Positions 1 to 5,530 of a DNA stretch of 5,585 nt are shown here, piece after piece (position 1 is the stretch's first letter; the number at the start of each line of letters is the position of its first letter). Under the pieces are notes generated by a model. That model did not search any database and was not told where the DNA came from. It was given only the letters and a program-made list of their open reading frames with translations. The position numbers and the translations under genes are program-made. Source of the DNA: JBBSQE01 sp038258095. GTDB taxonomy: Bacteria; Actinomycetota; Thermoleophilia; Solirubrobacterales; 70-9. The stretch lies in contig JBBSQE010000185.1 of the NCBI GenBank assembly GCA_038258095.1, positions 1 to 5,585 on the forward strand. The letters run 5' to 3'.

Positions 1-1178
1 AGGACGACCTTCATCTCGAGCTGGGCGAACGAAGCGCCGATGCACCTTCGAGTGCCTCCACCGAACGGGATCCACGTGTACGTGCCTGGTGCCTCGTCGA
101 GGAACCGCTCGGGGCGGAATCGGTCCGGCTCCGGATACAGGTCCGCCCTCCGGTGCAGGAGGTGGATGCATGGGCAGACAGCGATCCCGGCGGGTAGCTC
201 AAGGCCGTCGATCTCGGTCGGCTCGGACAGCATCCGGGCGACAATGGGTATGACCGGCCGGATCCGGAGCGTCTCGCGAATGACGGCCTCGAGGTACGCA
301 TCGTCACCCGTCCGGGCCTCCTCGGCGATCCGGTCGAGCTTCTCCGGATGTTGCGCAAGGCGCTCGATCGCCCAGGCCAGACTGGTCGCCGTCGTCTCGT
401 GGCCGGCGACGAGCAGGGTGACCAGCTCATCCCGGATCTCCGAGTCGCTCATCCCCTCCCCGTCCTCGTACCGGGCCGTCAGGAGGAGTGAGAGGATGTC
501 CTCTCGCTCACCGAGATCGGGCGTCAGCCGCCGGTCGGCGATCTCCGCGAAGATCGGGCCGTCAGTTCGGGACATCTCCCGCATCGCGGTCCAGGAGGCG
601 GCTACGCGATCGGGGCCAAGAGCCATGATCGCCAGGGTGCGCCACGGTGAGGTGATCAGATCCATCAGGCGCCGGAGCTCGTCGCCCAGCTTTTCCTTGC
701 GCTCGCCGTCGGAGACTCCGAAGACGGCACGGAGGATGATCTCGAGGGTGATGGCCTGCATGCGGGTTCGCGTCCGATAGGGCCTGCCCGCGGGCCATCG
801 ATCGATCTCCCGCCCCGCAACATCGGCCATCAGCTCCACGTAGCTCTGCATGCGCTCGCCGTGGAAAGGGGGCGACAGGAGCTTGCGCTGGCGCAGGTGC
901 GCGTCGCCATCGAGCAAGAGGAGGGAGCTCGGCCCGACAAGGGGCAACAGGATCCGGTTGGCATCGCCGGCTCGCAGGATTGATGGGTCGCCCATGAACA
1001 CCTGCCTCACGGCCTCCGGGCTCGACAGCATCACCGCCGGCGGCTGGGTGGCGAGCCGCACCGTGAACGCGTCGCCGTAGCGTTGCTCGCAGGCGGTCAG
1101 GAAGGGCTGCGCCCGCCGAGCCCAAATCGCGGTCTGGATGAGTGGGGGATACCTCGGGCCTGGGGGGAGTGAAGCCAA
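1..1178 (-). CDS. Cytochrome P450 (partial, C-terminus beyond left edge)
   Basis: Heme-thiolate monooxygenase. The frame read leftward from 1178 is open to the window edge (392 codons). It shows the P450 signatures in order: a proline-rich LPPGPR hinge at residues 4-9, FHGERM in the B-C/C-helix region, the I-helix oxygen-activation motif AGHETT (258-263), the ExxR pair E302/R305, FRPERF (354-359), and the heme loop FGGGTRRCIG (372-381) with proximal ligand Cys379. About 50-60 C-terminal residues should lie outside the window, judging from the complete P450 at 4096-5451. No ATG or GTG precedes the LPPGP hinge in this frame, so I chose TTG at 1178, giving MASLPPGPR; the first in-frame ATG is codon 50, inside the fold. 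No good ribosome site precedes the TTG, but the upstream stop is only 7 bases away, so translational coupling is likely. The N-terminus resembles CYP135/138-type actinobacterial P450s. There is no membrane anchor, so it is probably a cytosolic enzyme. The substrate is unknown. Confidence 0.93.
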   Translation of the reverse strand, partial: MASLPPGPRYPPLIQTAIWARRAQPFLTACEQRYGDAFTVRLATQPPAVMLSSPEAVRQVFMGDPSILRAGDANRILLPLVGPSSLLLLDGDAHLRQRKLLSPPFHGERMQSYVELMADVAGREIDRWPAGRPYRTRTRMQAITLEIILRAVFGVSDGERKEKLGDELRRLMDLITSPWRTLAIMALGPDRVAASWTAMREMSRTDGPIFAEIADRRLTPDLGEREDILSLLLTARYEDGEGMSDSEIRDELVTLLVAGHETTATSLAWAIERLAQHPEKLDRIAEEARTGDDAYLEAVIRETLRIRPVIPIVARMLSEPTEIDGLELPAGIAVCPCIHLLHRRADLYPEPDRFRPERFLDEAPGTYTWIPFGGGTRRCIGASFAQLEMKVV

Positions 1179-1185
1179 GGCCGGC

Positions 1186-2280
1186 TCAGCGCAAGACGAA
1201 ACGGCGGCTTTTGTTCTGACCGCGCCTCGCGCGGTAGGACGTGGTGAAGTTGATCGCCGCACCGGCAGGTGCCGCACGCAGCGCTCGCGCCGCCGCCGGC
1301 CGGATCCTGACGATGACCCAGGACGGCTTGTGGGCGGCGACGCGCTTCGTGGTGGCGCCGAGGACTGGGGAGTCGATGCCGAGAGCCCTCCTCGAGCCTT
1401 CCTTCAACTTCAACTGGATGCCGACCCGGCACGAGATCGAGCAGACGACTTTGGAGCGGATGCCTTTGAGGAGAATCGCATCGACAGTCGCGGACACGTG
1501 TCGCTTGAGGACCTTCAGCCTGAGCTTGGGCGTGTGGTGGCGCGAGCCCGGGTTGGGCTTTCGCTGGTGTGTTGCCGTTCCGGACAGCTTGACAGTCGGG
1601 GAGTTGGATGCGTTGGTCTCCGCCGTCAGCACCGCCTTCCGGTCCCCCTCGGCTTGCGGCGAGAACCGGACCCTGGCCTCGCAGCTTTCGTCGGGGGCGA
1701 GCGAGCCGACGCAGTCTGAGGCAAACAGGGTGAAATCGGCGGCATCGTCTCCCACGACGGACAGCGCGGAGACATCGAGGTCCGCCGAGCCGGCGTTCGA
1801 CAGCGAAACGGACCTGGTCTCACTGTCGGAGCCGACCGGCACCGGCGCCTCCGCGGGCGCGAAATCTATCTCGGTGTCAGAAAAGTCGGCGCAGAGGACA
1901 GGAAGTGTCTTCGTGAAGGTCTCGCCACCGTAGTCAACCCTGAGCGTGTAACTCGTCGCCCGCACGCTGCCGAAATGCGGAATCTCAAAGCTCCCGTTCG
2001 AGTCCGTTTCCACCCGCGCCGGCCCCACGATGGTCTCGGGCTCGCTGGCGCCATATGGGATCATTTCCCCACTTGCCACGACTTCGATGTGGGGAGGAAA
2101 TCCAGCCAAACCGCCACTGATCGCGTAGATCAGCTGGCCCGGATCAGGCCCGGTAGTCGTCACGAAGCAGTTGGGAAACAGGAGGAGCGTCGGGCCTTCG
2201 GCCTGTGCAGCCGATGCCCCGGAGGCACCGAGCATCCCTAAGCTCACCAATGCGACTGCAAAGATCGATCTGCGCTTCAT
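1186..2280 (-). CDS. Secreted protein with choice-of-anchor-D/ASH-type Ig-like domain
   Basis: A 364-residue exported protein of unknown function. Residues 1-27 form a Sec signal peptide: basic MKRR, a hydrophobic core, then an ASGASAAQA cleavage region. Residues about 30-130 form a beta-rich segment with Cys38 and Cys130 that I cannot name. Residues about 135-236 look like a choice-of-anchor-D (ASH/HYDIN-like) beta-sandwich: SVSLSNAGSADLDV, then ADFTL, SLAPDESC and VRFSPQAEGDR, ending KLSGTA. Cys190 and Cys200 could form a disulfide. A basic linker (239-258) leads to a C-terminal domain with the pair C280-SIS-C284 and a terminal strand RRFVLR. That domain resembles one I associate with secreted Thermoleophilia proteins, but this is from memory. 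No LPXTG motif or C-terminal membrane anchor is present. The ATG at 2280 is preceded by a G-run (2284-2289) as a possible ribosome site. The gene runs directly into the P450 at 1178 and is probably cotranscribed with it. Confidence 0.85.
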   Translation of the reverse strand: MKRRSIFAVALVSLGMLGASGASAAQAEGPTLLLFPNCFVTTTGPDPGQLIYAISGGLAGFPPHIEVVASGEMIPYGASEPETIVGPARVETDSNGSFEIPHFGSVRATSYTLRVDYGGETFTKTLPVLCADFSDTEIDFAPAEAPVPVGSDSETRSVSLSNAGSADLDVSALSVVGDDAADFTLFASDCVGSLAPDESCEARVRFSPQAEGDRKAVLTAETNASNSPTVKLSGTATHQRKPNPGSRHHTPKLRLKVLKRHVSATVDAILLKGIRSKVVCSISCRVGIQLKLKEGSRRALGIDSPVLGATTKRVAAHKPSWVIVRIRPAAARALRAAPAGAAINFTTSYRARRGQNKSRRFVLR

Positions 2281-2283
2281 AGG

Positions 2284-2289
2284 CCCCCC
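2284..2289 (-). promoter_or_regulatory. Candidate ribosome binding site of secreted-protein gene
   Basis: On the minus strand six consecutive G lie 3 bases before the ATG at 2280. This is G-rich rather than a true AGGAGG and sits close to the start, so it is a weak but plausible Shine-Dalgarno. It agrees with the start chosen from the signal peptide. Confidence 0.4.
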
Positions 2290-2327
2290 AACCCGACGGC
2301 CCCGCGGGCCGCTTTGATCACAGCACC

Positions 2328-2333
2328 AGTGTA
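2328..2333 (-). promoter_or_regulatory. Candidate -10 (TACACT) for secreted-protein/P450 unit
   Basis: On the minus strand TACACT fits the actinobacterial TANNNT -10 and would start transcription roughly 40 bases before the ATG at 2280. No convincing -35 is found at 16-18 bases: the TGACGT at 2355-2360 is about 21 bases away. The inverted repeat 2331-2349 overlaps this hexamer. Confidence 0.3.
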
Positions 2334-2349
2334 AGCGCTACCCGCTTAC
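2331..2349. repeat. 7-5-7 inverted repeat, candidate operator
   Basis: GTAAGCG (2331-2337) and CGCTTAC (2343-2349) are perfect inverted arms around the spacer CTACC. The repeat overlaps the candidate -10 of the minus-strand unit and lies between it and any -35, where a dimeric repressor would block initiation. No regulator gene is in the window, and no second copy was noticed in the other intergenic gaps. Confidence 0.4.
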
Positions 2350-2371
2350 CGCGCACGTCAGCGGCCCGAAA

Positions 2372-2399
2372 CCGACATCGCACTTCCTCCGGATACCCT
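2372..2399 (+). promoter_or_regulatory. Candidate leaderless promoter of purB
   Basis: A -35-like CCGACA (2372-2377) is followed after 16 bases by TACCCT (2394-2399), a TANNNT -10. Only 7 bases separate the -10 from the purB ATG, so the transcript would begin at or next to the A of the start codon. The bases just before the ATG (CTCCCACGC) contain no Shine-Dalgarno sequence, which fits leaderless translation. Confidence 0.4.
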
Positions 2400-2406
2400 C
2401 CCACGC

Positions 2407-3687
2407 ATGATCGACCGCTACACCCGCCCGGAGATGGGCGCCGTCTGGACCCAGCAGCGGCGCATGGATTGCTGGCTTGCCGTCGAGCTCGCAGCCACCG
2501 AGGCCTGGGCGGCCGAGGGAGTGGTGCCGCAGGCGGTCGCCGAGACCGCTCGCTCGCGGGCCGCGTTCACTGTCGAGGCGGTCCAGGAGCGCGAGCGCAC
2601 CACGAACCATGACGTCGCCGCCTTCGTCGACATCGTCTCTGCATCGGTTGGCGAGGAGGGGCGCTGGATCCACTACGGCCTCACGTCCTCCGACGTCCTC
2701 GACACCGCGCTCGGCATCCAGCTGACCGAGGCCGGGCTTCTTCTTCTGCGCGGTGCAACGGAGTTTCGGAACGCCCTCGTCAAGCGCGCGATCGAGCACC
2801 GCGACACGCTCTGCGTGGGCCGGACGCACGGTGTCCATGCCGAGCCGACGACCTTCGGCCTGCGATTGGCGGGGTTCGCCTTTGAGGCGGATCGCAACCT
2901 CCACCGTCTCGAGCGGGCAGTGCAGCAGGCGGCGGTTGGGAAGCTCTCGGGCGCCGTCGGGACGTACGCGTCGGTGCCGCCGGCGATCGAGGCGCGGGTC
3001 ATGGACGCGCTCGGCCTGCGGCGCGAGGACGTCTCAACGCAGGTGGTCCCGCGAGACCGCCACGCGGAGCTCCTTTCCGCCATCGCCCTAGCCGGCGCCG
3101 GCCTCGAGCGCTTCGCGACCGAGGTGCGGAACCTCCAGCGCACGGAGGTCCGCGAGGTAGGGGAGCCGTTCGGTTCGGGGCAGAAGGGCTCCTCGGCAAT
3201 GCCCCACAAACGCAACCCGATCACGAGCGAGCGGCTCACCGGCCTCGCCCGGGTGCTGCGGGGGTATGCGCAGACGGGTCTCGAGAACGTCGCCCTGTGG
3301 CACGAGCGCGACATCTCCCACTCGGGAGCCGAGCGGGTCGTCCTGCCGGACGCGACCATCCTCCTCGACTACATGCAGGACATCGCGGCGAAGGTCGTGC
3401 TCGGCATGACCGTCAACCGCGAACGCATGCAGGCCAACCTCGACATGACCTCCGGCGCGCTGTTCAGCCAGCGGGCTCTGACCGCGCTCGTCGAGACTGG
3501 CATGTCGCGCGACGACGCCTACCGGATCGTCCAGCGCTCGGCGCAGCAGGCGTTTGACACCGGGACACCGTTCCGCGAGCTGATCGCCGCGGACGCACCA
3601 CAGCTCGACCTGGACGTCGTGCTGGACCCGAACGCTTATCTGGCCCACGTCCCCGAGGTCGTGGCGCGGCTCGAGGCCATCGGCTAG
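2407..3687 (+). CDS. purB: Adenylosuccinate lyase PurB
   Basis: This cytosolic homotetrameric enzyme of the fumarase/aspartase superfamily removes fumarate from SAICAR to give AICAR, and from adenylosuccinate to give AMP. At 426 residues it has the short Bacillus-type length, and the N-terminus MIDRYTRPEMGAVW matches that family's start, supporting ATG 2407. Conserved sites fall at the positions known from B. subtilis PurB: TNHDVAAF with His68, TSSDV (93-97), GRTHGVHAEPTTFG with catalytic His141, and the superfamily signature GSSAMPHKRNP (261-271). The signature carries the mobile-loop serines 262/263, which include the general base, and Lys268; Glu275 follows. All catalytic residues are present, so it should be active. 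It is followed after 36 bases by the thioredoxin-fold gene on the same strand, and purC lies about 1.8 kb downstream in the same direction. Confidence 0.98.
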   Translation: MIDRYTRPEMGAVWTQQRRMDCWLAVELAATEAWAAEGVVPQAVAETARSRAAFTVEAVQERERTTNHDVAAFVDIVSASVGEEGRWIHYGLTSSDVLDTALGIQLTEAGLLLLRGATEFRNALVKRAIEHRDTLCVGRTHGVHAEPTTFGLRLAGFAFEADRNLHRLERAVQQAAVGKLSGAVGTYASVPPAIEARVMDALGLRREDVSTQVVPRDRHAELLSAIALAGAGLERFATEVRNLQRTEVREVGEPFGSGQKGSSAMPHKRNPITSERLTGLARVLRGYAQTGLENVALWHERDISHSGAERVVLPDATILLDYMQDIAAKVVLGMTVNRERMQANLDMTSGALFSQRALTALVETGMSRDDAYRIVQRSAQQAFDTGTPFRELIAADAPQLDLDVVLDPNAYLAHVPEVVARLEAIG

Positions 3688-3711
3688 TGGAGGCTCCCGG
3701 CTCGGCCGCGG

Positions 3712-3717
3712 TAGGTT
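3712..3717 (+). promoter_or_regulatory. Candidate leaderless -10 (TAGGTT) of thioredoxin-fold gene
   Basis: TAGGTT fits TANNNT and ends 6 bases before the ATG at 3724, the spacing expected for a leaderless transcript. A GAGG at 3718-3721 is only 2 bases from the ATG, too close to act as a normal Shine-Dalgarno. No clear -35 is seen. The gene may also be read through from purB. Confidence 0.33.
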
Positions 3718-3723
3718 GAGGCG

Positions 3724-4017
3724 ATGATCCTCTACACCTGCGAGACGAAGACGATGGGCCCCGGCGCCCTCCATCCCTGCTCCAAGGCCGGCGGCGCACT
3801 CGACGAGGCCGGCTACGAGTACGAGATCGAAACGGTCGGCGGCTACCGGATGATGCCCTGGACCTGGCGCACGCGGGCAGAGGACCGGGCTGAGGTCGAG
3901 CGCCTCTCCGGCACCAAGGAGGTCCCGATCCTCGTCCTCGACGACGGCGAAGTGATCAGCGGCTCCAAAACGATCGTCAAGTGGGCGAAGGAGCACCCGG
4001 CGGCCAAGGCCACGTGA
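3724..4017 (+). CDS. Small thioredoxin-fold protein, glutaredoxin/GST N-terminal-like
   Basis: This 97-residue protein has a single thioredoxin-like domain resembling the N-terminal half of glutathione S-transferases and glutaredoxins. The first strand MILYTC is followed by a longer loop than in classic glutaredoxins, reaching HPCSKAGGALDEAG. Cys19 there sits at the helix N-terminus as a monothiol CSKA rather than CPYC. The cis-proline motif VPIL (Pro68) and the final GST-N-like strand-turn-helix, DGEVISGSKTIVKWA (74-88), complete the fold. There is no signal peptide or second GST domain, so it is probably a cytosolic thiol-disulfide or thiol-conjugate protein. Most actinobacteria use mycothiol, so glutathione as its partner should not be assumed. 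It lies 36 bases after purB and is convergent with the P450 at 4096-5451. Function is inferred from fold only; a role with PurB is not demonstrated. Confidence 0.85.
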   Translation: MILYTCETKTMGPGALHPCSKAGGALDEAGYEYEIETVGGYRMMPWTWRTRAEDRAEVERLSGTKEVPILVLDDGEVISGSKTIVKWAKEHPAAKAT

Positions 4018-4025
4018 CTCCCACA

Positions 4026-4069
4026 CGTTGAACCATCGATGTCGCTCTGGCGACGTCAATCGTTCAACG
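4026..4069. terminator. Long hairpin between convergent genes, probable bidirectional terminator
   Basis: Arms 4026-4045 and 4050-4069 pair over 20 positions around a TCTG loop. The outer 8 (CGTTGAAC/GTTCAACG) and inner 5 pairs are perfect, with three non-Watson-Crick positions between, one of them a G-U wobble in the plus-strand RNA. It sits 8 bases after the stop at 4017 and 26 bases before the P450 stop at 4096, so it could end both transcripts. No T-run follows it on either strand, as is common for hairpins in GC-rich actinobacteria. Confidence 0.6.
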
Positions 4070-4095
4070 ATGCGCGCCCGGCCGTGGTTCCCGTC

Positions 4096-5451
4096 CTAGG
4101 CCGGGATGAGCTCTCGTGCCGTCCGGCGCTCCGTCACCAGGATCGAGGTCCCACCTCGCGGAGAGAGGGTGATGTTGCGCCGGCCGACGCGCTCGGCATG
4201 CTCGGCCCCGGGTCGCATGTCGCAGCGGCCGAGGACGGCGGTGAGCACGAGCCGCATCTCGAACTCCGCGAAGGCGGCGCCGAGGCACCGGCGGACGCCG
4301 CCGCCATAGGGGATCCAACCGTAGGTGTCGGGACCGGTCCCTAGGAAGCGCTCGGGGCGGAAGGCGAACGGCTCCGGGTAGAGGTCCTCTCGCGTATGGG
4401 TCATCCAGATGGTCGGGGCGACATCGGTTCCCGCCTGGAGGAGGTGGCCGTCGACCTCCAGGTCGTCGGCGAGTTGGCGCCCGGCGATCGGGATCACGGG
4501 GCGCAGACGCAAGACCTCTGTGATCGTGGCGCGCAGGTACTCGTCGCCCTCTCCGGCGCGGATCTCCTCGCGCAGGCGCTCGTGGACCGCCGGGGTGCGA
4601 AGGATGAGCTCGAAGGCCCAGGCGAGCGCGGTCGCCGTCGTCTCGTGGCCCGCCAGCAGGAGGGTCATCAGTTGGTCGCGGATCTCGCGGTCGTCCATCC
4701 CCTCGCCATCTTCGAACCGGGCCTCGATCAGCATCGAGAGGATGTCCTCGCGCTCGCCTACGCCGGGGTCGGCGCGGCGCTCGCGGATCAGGTCGAACAG
4801 TTCTTCGTCGGCGACACGGAGCAGGGCCTCAAATCGACCGTAGGGGCCGCGGGAGCCGAACCGGCGCGTGGCGAGGCCGATGAGCTGCATGGCCGGCGCT
4901 GCCGTCTGCCGCAGCACCCGCCCGAGCAGGTCGCGAAGCCGCGAGAGACGCCGGGGGTCGGTGACGCCGAACACCGCCCGCAGAATCACCTCCAGCGTCA
5001 CCGCCTGCATGTGGGGATGGACCGGGAAGGCGTCGCCGATCGGCCAGGAGTCGATCTCGCGCTCGACGGCCTCGGTCACCACCTCTTCGTAGGCGCGCAT
5101 CCGCTCGCCGTGGAAGGCCGGCAGCATCAGGCGGCGCCTCGCGAGGTGCTCGGAGCCCTCGAGCAGCAGTATCGAGCGGCTTCCCATCAGCGGCTCGAGC
5201 AGCAGGTTGCGCCCCGGCGGCAGGGTGTTGGCGGGGTTCGTGTAGAGCGCCCGGACGCCGGCCGGGTCGGAGAACATCACCATCGGGGTCTTGAAACCCA
5301 CGAAGTTGACGCTGAAGATCTCACCGTGCTCGCGGCGCGCAGCCTCCAGGAAGTTGAGCGGCCGGTAGAACCAGCCGAGCGTCTGCTTCAGAGGTGAAGC
5401 GGTGGGGCCGGGCGGGAAGTTCGTCGGCGTCACGGTCACAGCGTCGCGCAT
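4096..5451 (-). CDS. Cytochrome P450 (complete)
   Basis: A complete 451-residue heme-thiolate monooxygenase. Motifs in order: proline hinge FPPGP (12-16), FHGERMRAY (113-121), I-helix AGHETT (267-272), ExxR E312/R315, FRPERF (364-369), and heme loop YGGGVRRCLG (382-391) with heme ligand Cys389. The usual first Phe of the heme loop is Tyr382. No membrane anchor is visible, so it is probably soluble and dependent on separate ferredoxin and reductase partners, none of which are encoded here. ATG 5451 is 12 codons before the hinge; there is no clear ribosome site, and GTG codons 5 and 7 are alternative starts. It is collinear in motif order and spacing with the P450 at 1-1178 and shares many blocks with it, so the two are probable paralogs of the CYP135/138-like type. 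It is convergent with the thioredoxin-fold gene and divergent from purC. The substrate is unknown. Confidence 0.97.
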   Translation of the reverse strand: MRDAVTVTPTNFPPGPTASPLKQTLGWFYRPLNFLEAARREHGEIFSVNFVGFKTPMVMFSDPAGVRALYTNPANTLPPGRNLLLEPLMGSRSILLLEGSEHLARRRLMLPAFHGERMRAYEEVVTEAVEREIDSWPIGDAFPVHPHMQAVTLEVILRAVFGVTDPRRLSRLRDLLGRVLRQTAAPAMQLIGLATRRFGSRGPYGRFEALLRVADEELFDLIRERRADPGVGEREDILSMLIEARFEDGEGMDDREIRDQLMTLLLAGHETTATALAWAFELILRTPAVHERLREEIRAGEGDEYLRATITEVLRLRPVIPIAGRQLADDLEVDGHLLQAGTDVAPTIWMTHTREDLYPEPFAFRPERFLGTGPDTYGWIPYGGGVRRCLGAAFAEFEMRLVLTAVLGRCDMRPGAEHAERVGRRNITLSPRGGTSILVTERRTARELIPA

Positions 5452-5530
5452 TCGGGCGGCCGGCGCATGCCGAGCCCGAGCCCCGAGGGCAGGATCGTCC
5501 GCAACGGAGAGCTAGAGTCGGAGCCGCCCG
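5452..5530. promoter_or_regulatory. Divergent intergenic region between P450 and purC
   Basis: This 79-base gap must carry start signals for both the minus-strand P450 and purC. The purC side has TAGAGT and a GGAG. On the P450 side I see no convincing -10 or ribosome site. Two adjacent CGAGCC units (5471-5482) followed by a CCGAG form a small direct repeat of unknown meaning. Confidence 0.6.
5513..5523 (+). promoter_or_regulatory. Candidate -10 and ribosome site of purC
   Basis: TAGAGT (5513-5518) fits TANNNT and would start a transcript only a few bases before the ATG at 5531. GGAG (5520-5523), 7 bases before the ATG, is a well-spaced Shine-Dalgarno. The two nearly abut, so if transcription starts at this -10 the GGAG would be lost from the mRNA. 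Either the gene is nearly leaderless or its promoter is further upstream; the sequence alone does not decide. Confidence 0.35.

Larger units (their letters stand above)
2281..2406. promoter_or_regulatory. Divergent intergenic region between secreted-protein gene and purB
   Basis: This 126-base gap separates two divergently transcribed genes and must contain both promoters unless one starts further upstream. It holds a candidate leaderless purB promoter, a candidate minus-strand -10, and a 7-5-7 inverted repeat. A short GC hairpin (GGCCC, 3-base loop, GGGCC, 2298-2310) would fall in the 5' leader of the minus-strand gene, next to its G-run ribosome site. No small ORF or RNA gene was evident. 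Confidence 0.7.

Noticed and set aside
40..780. Long plus-strand open frame (246 codons) antisense to the left P450
   Set aside because: Arginine/serine-rich shadow of the P450 codons in GC-rich DNA. The minus strand gives an uninterrupted P450 with every signature motif, and the plus product has no recognisable domain.
562..1432. Two same-strand frames (562-1125 and 1097-1432, minus) overlapping the P450 and the secreted protein
   Set aside because: Out-of-frame readings with low-complexity Arg/Ala/Pro content. Full translation of the true frame shows P450 sequence continuous across 562-1178, so there is no frameshift.
1138..1933. Plus-strand open frames (1138-1719, 1241-1933) antisense to the secreted-protein gene
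   Set aside because: The minus-strand frame has a signal peptide and an Ig-like domain; the plus frames have no ribosome site or recognisable domain.
2298..2310. GGCCC-CGC-GGGCC hairpin as a riboswitch or attenuator in the secreted-protein leader
   Set aside because: A single 5-base-pair GC stem is expected by chance in this composition, and no alternative pairing or known riboswitch core is visible.
3088..4059. Minus-strand open frame of 323 codons across the purB end and the thioredoxin-fold gene
   Set aside because: It is antisense to two confidently identified genes, spans their intergenic gap and part of the hairpin, and shows no motif. It is a GC-rich stop-free shadow.
4396..5397. Plus-strand open frame of 333 codons antisense to the complete P450
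   Set aside because: Length alone is not evidence in GC-rich DNA; the P450 on the minus strand explains the codon pattern. The product reads as a low-complexity Glu/Arg/Ala/Val shadow.
5470..5487. CGAGCC direct repeats before purC as a possible repeat array
   Set aside because: Only two exact 6-base units plus a partial one, which is easily chance in GC-rich sequence; there is no spacing typical of CRISPR or iterons.
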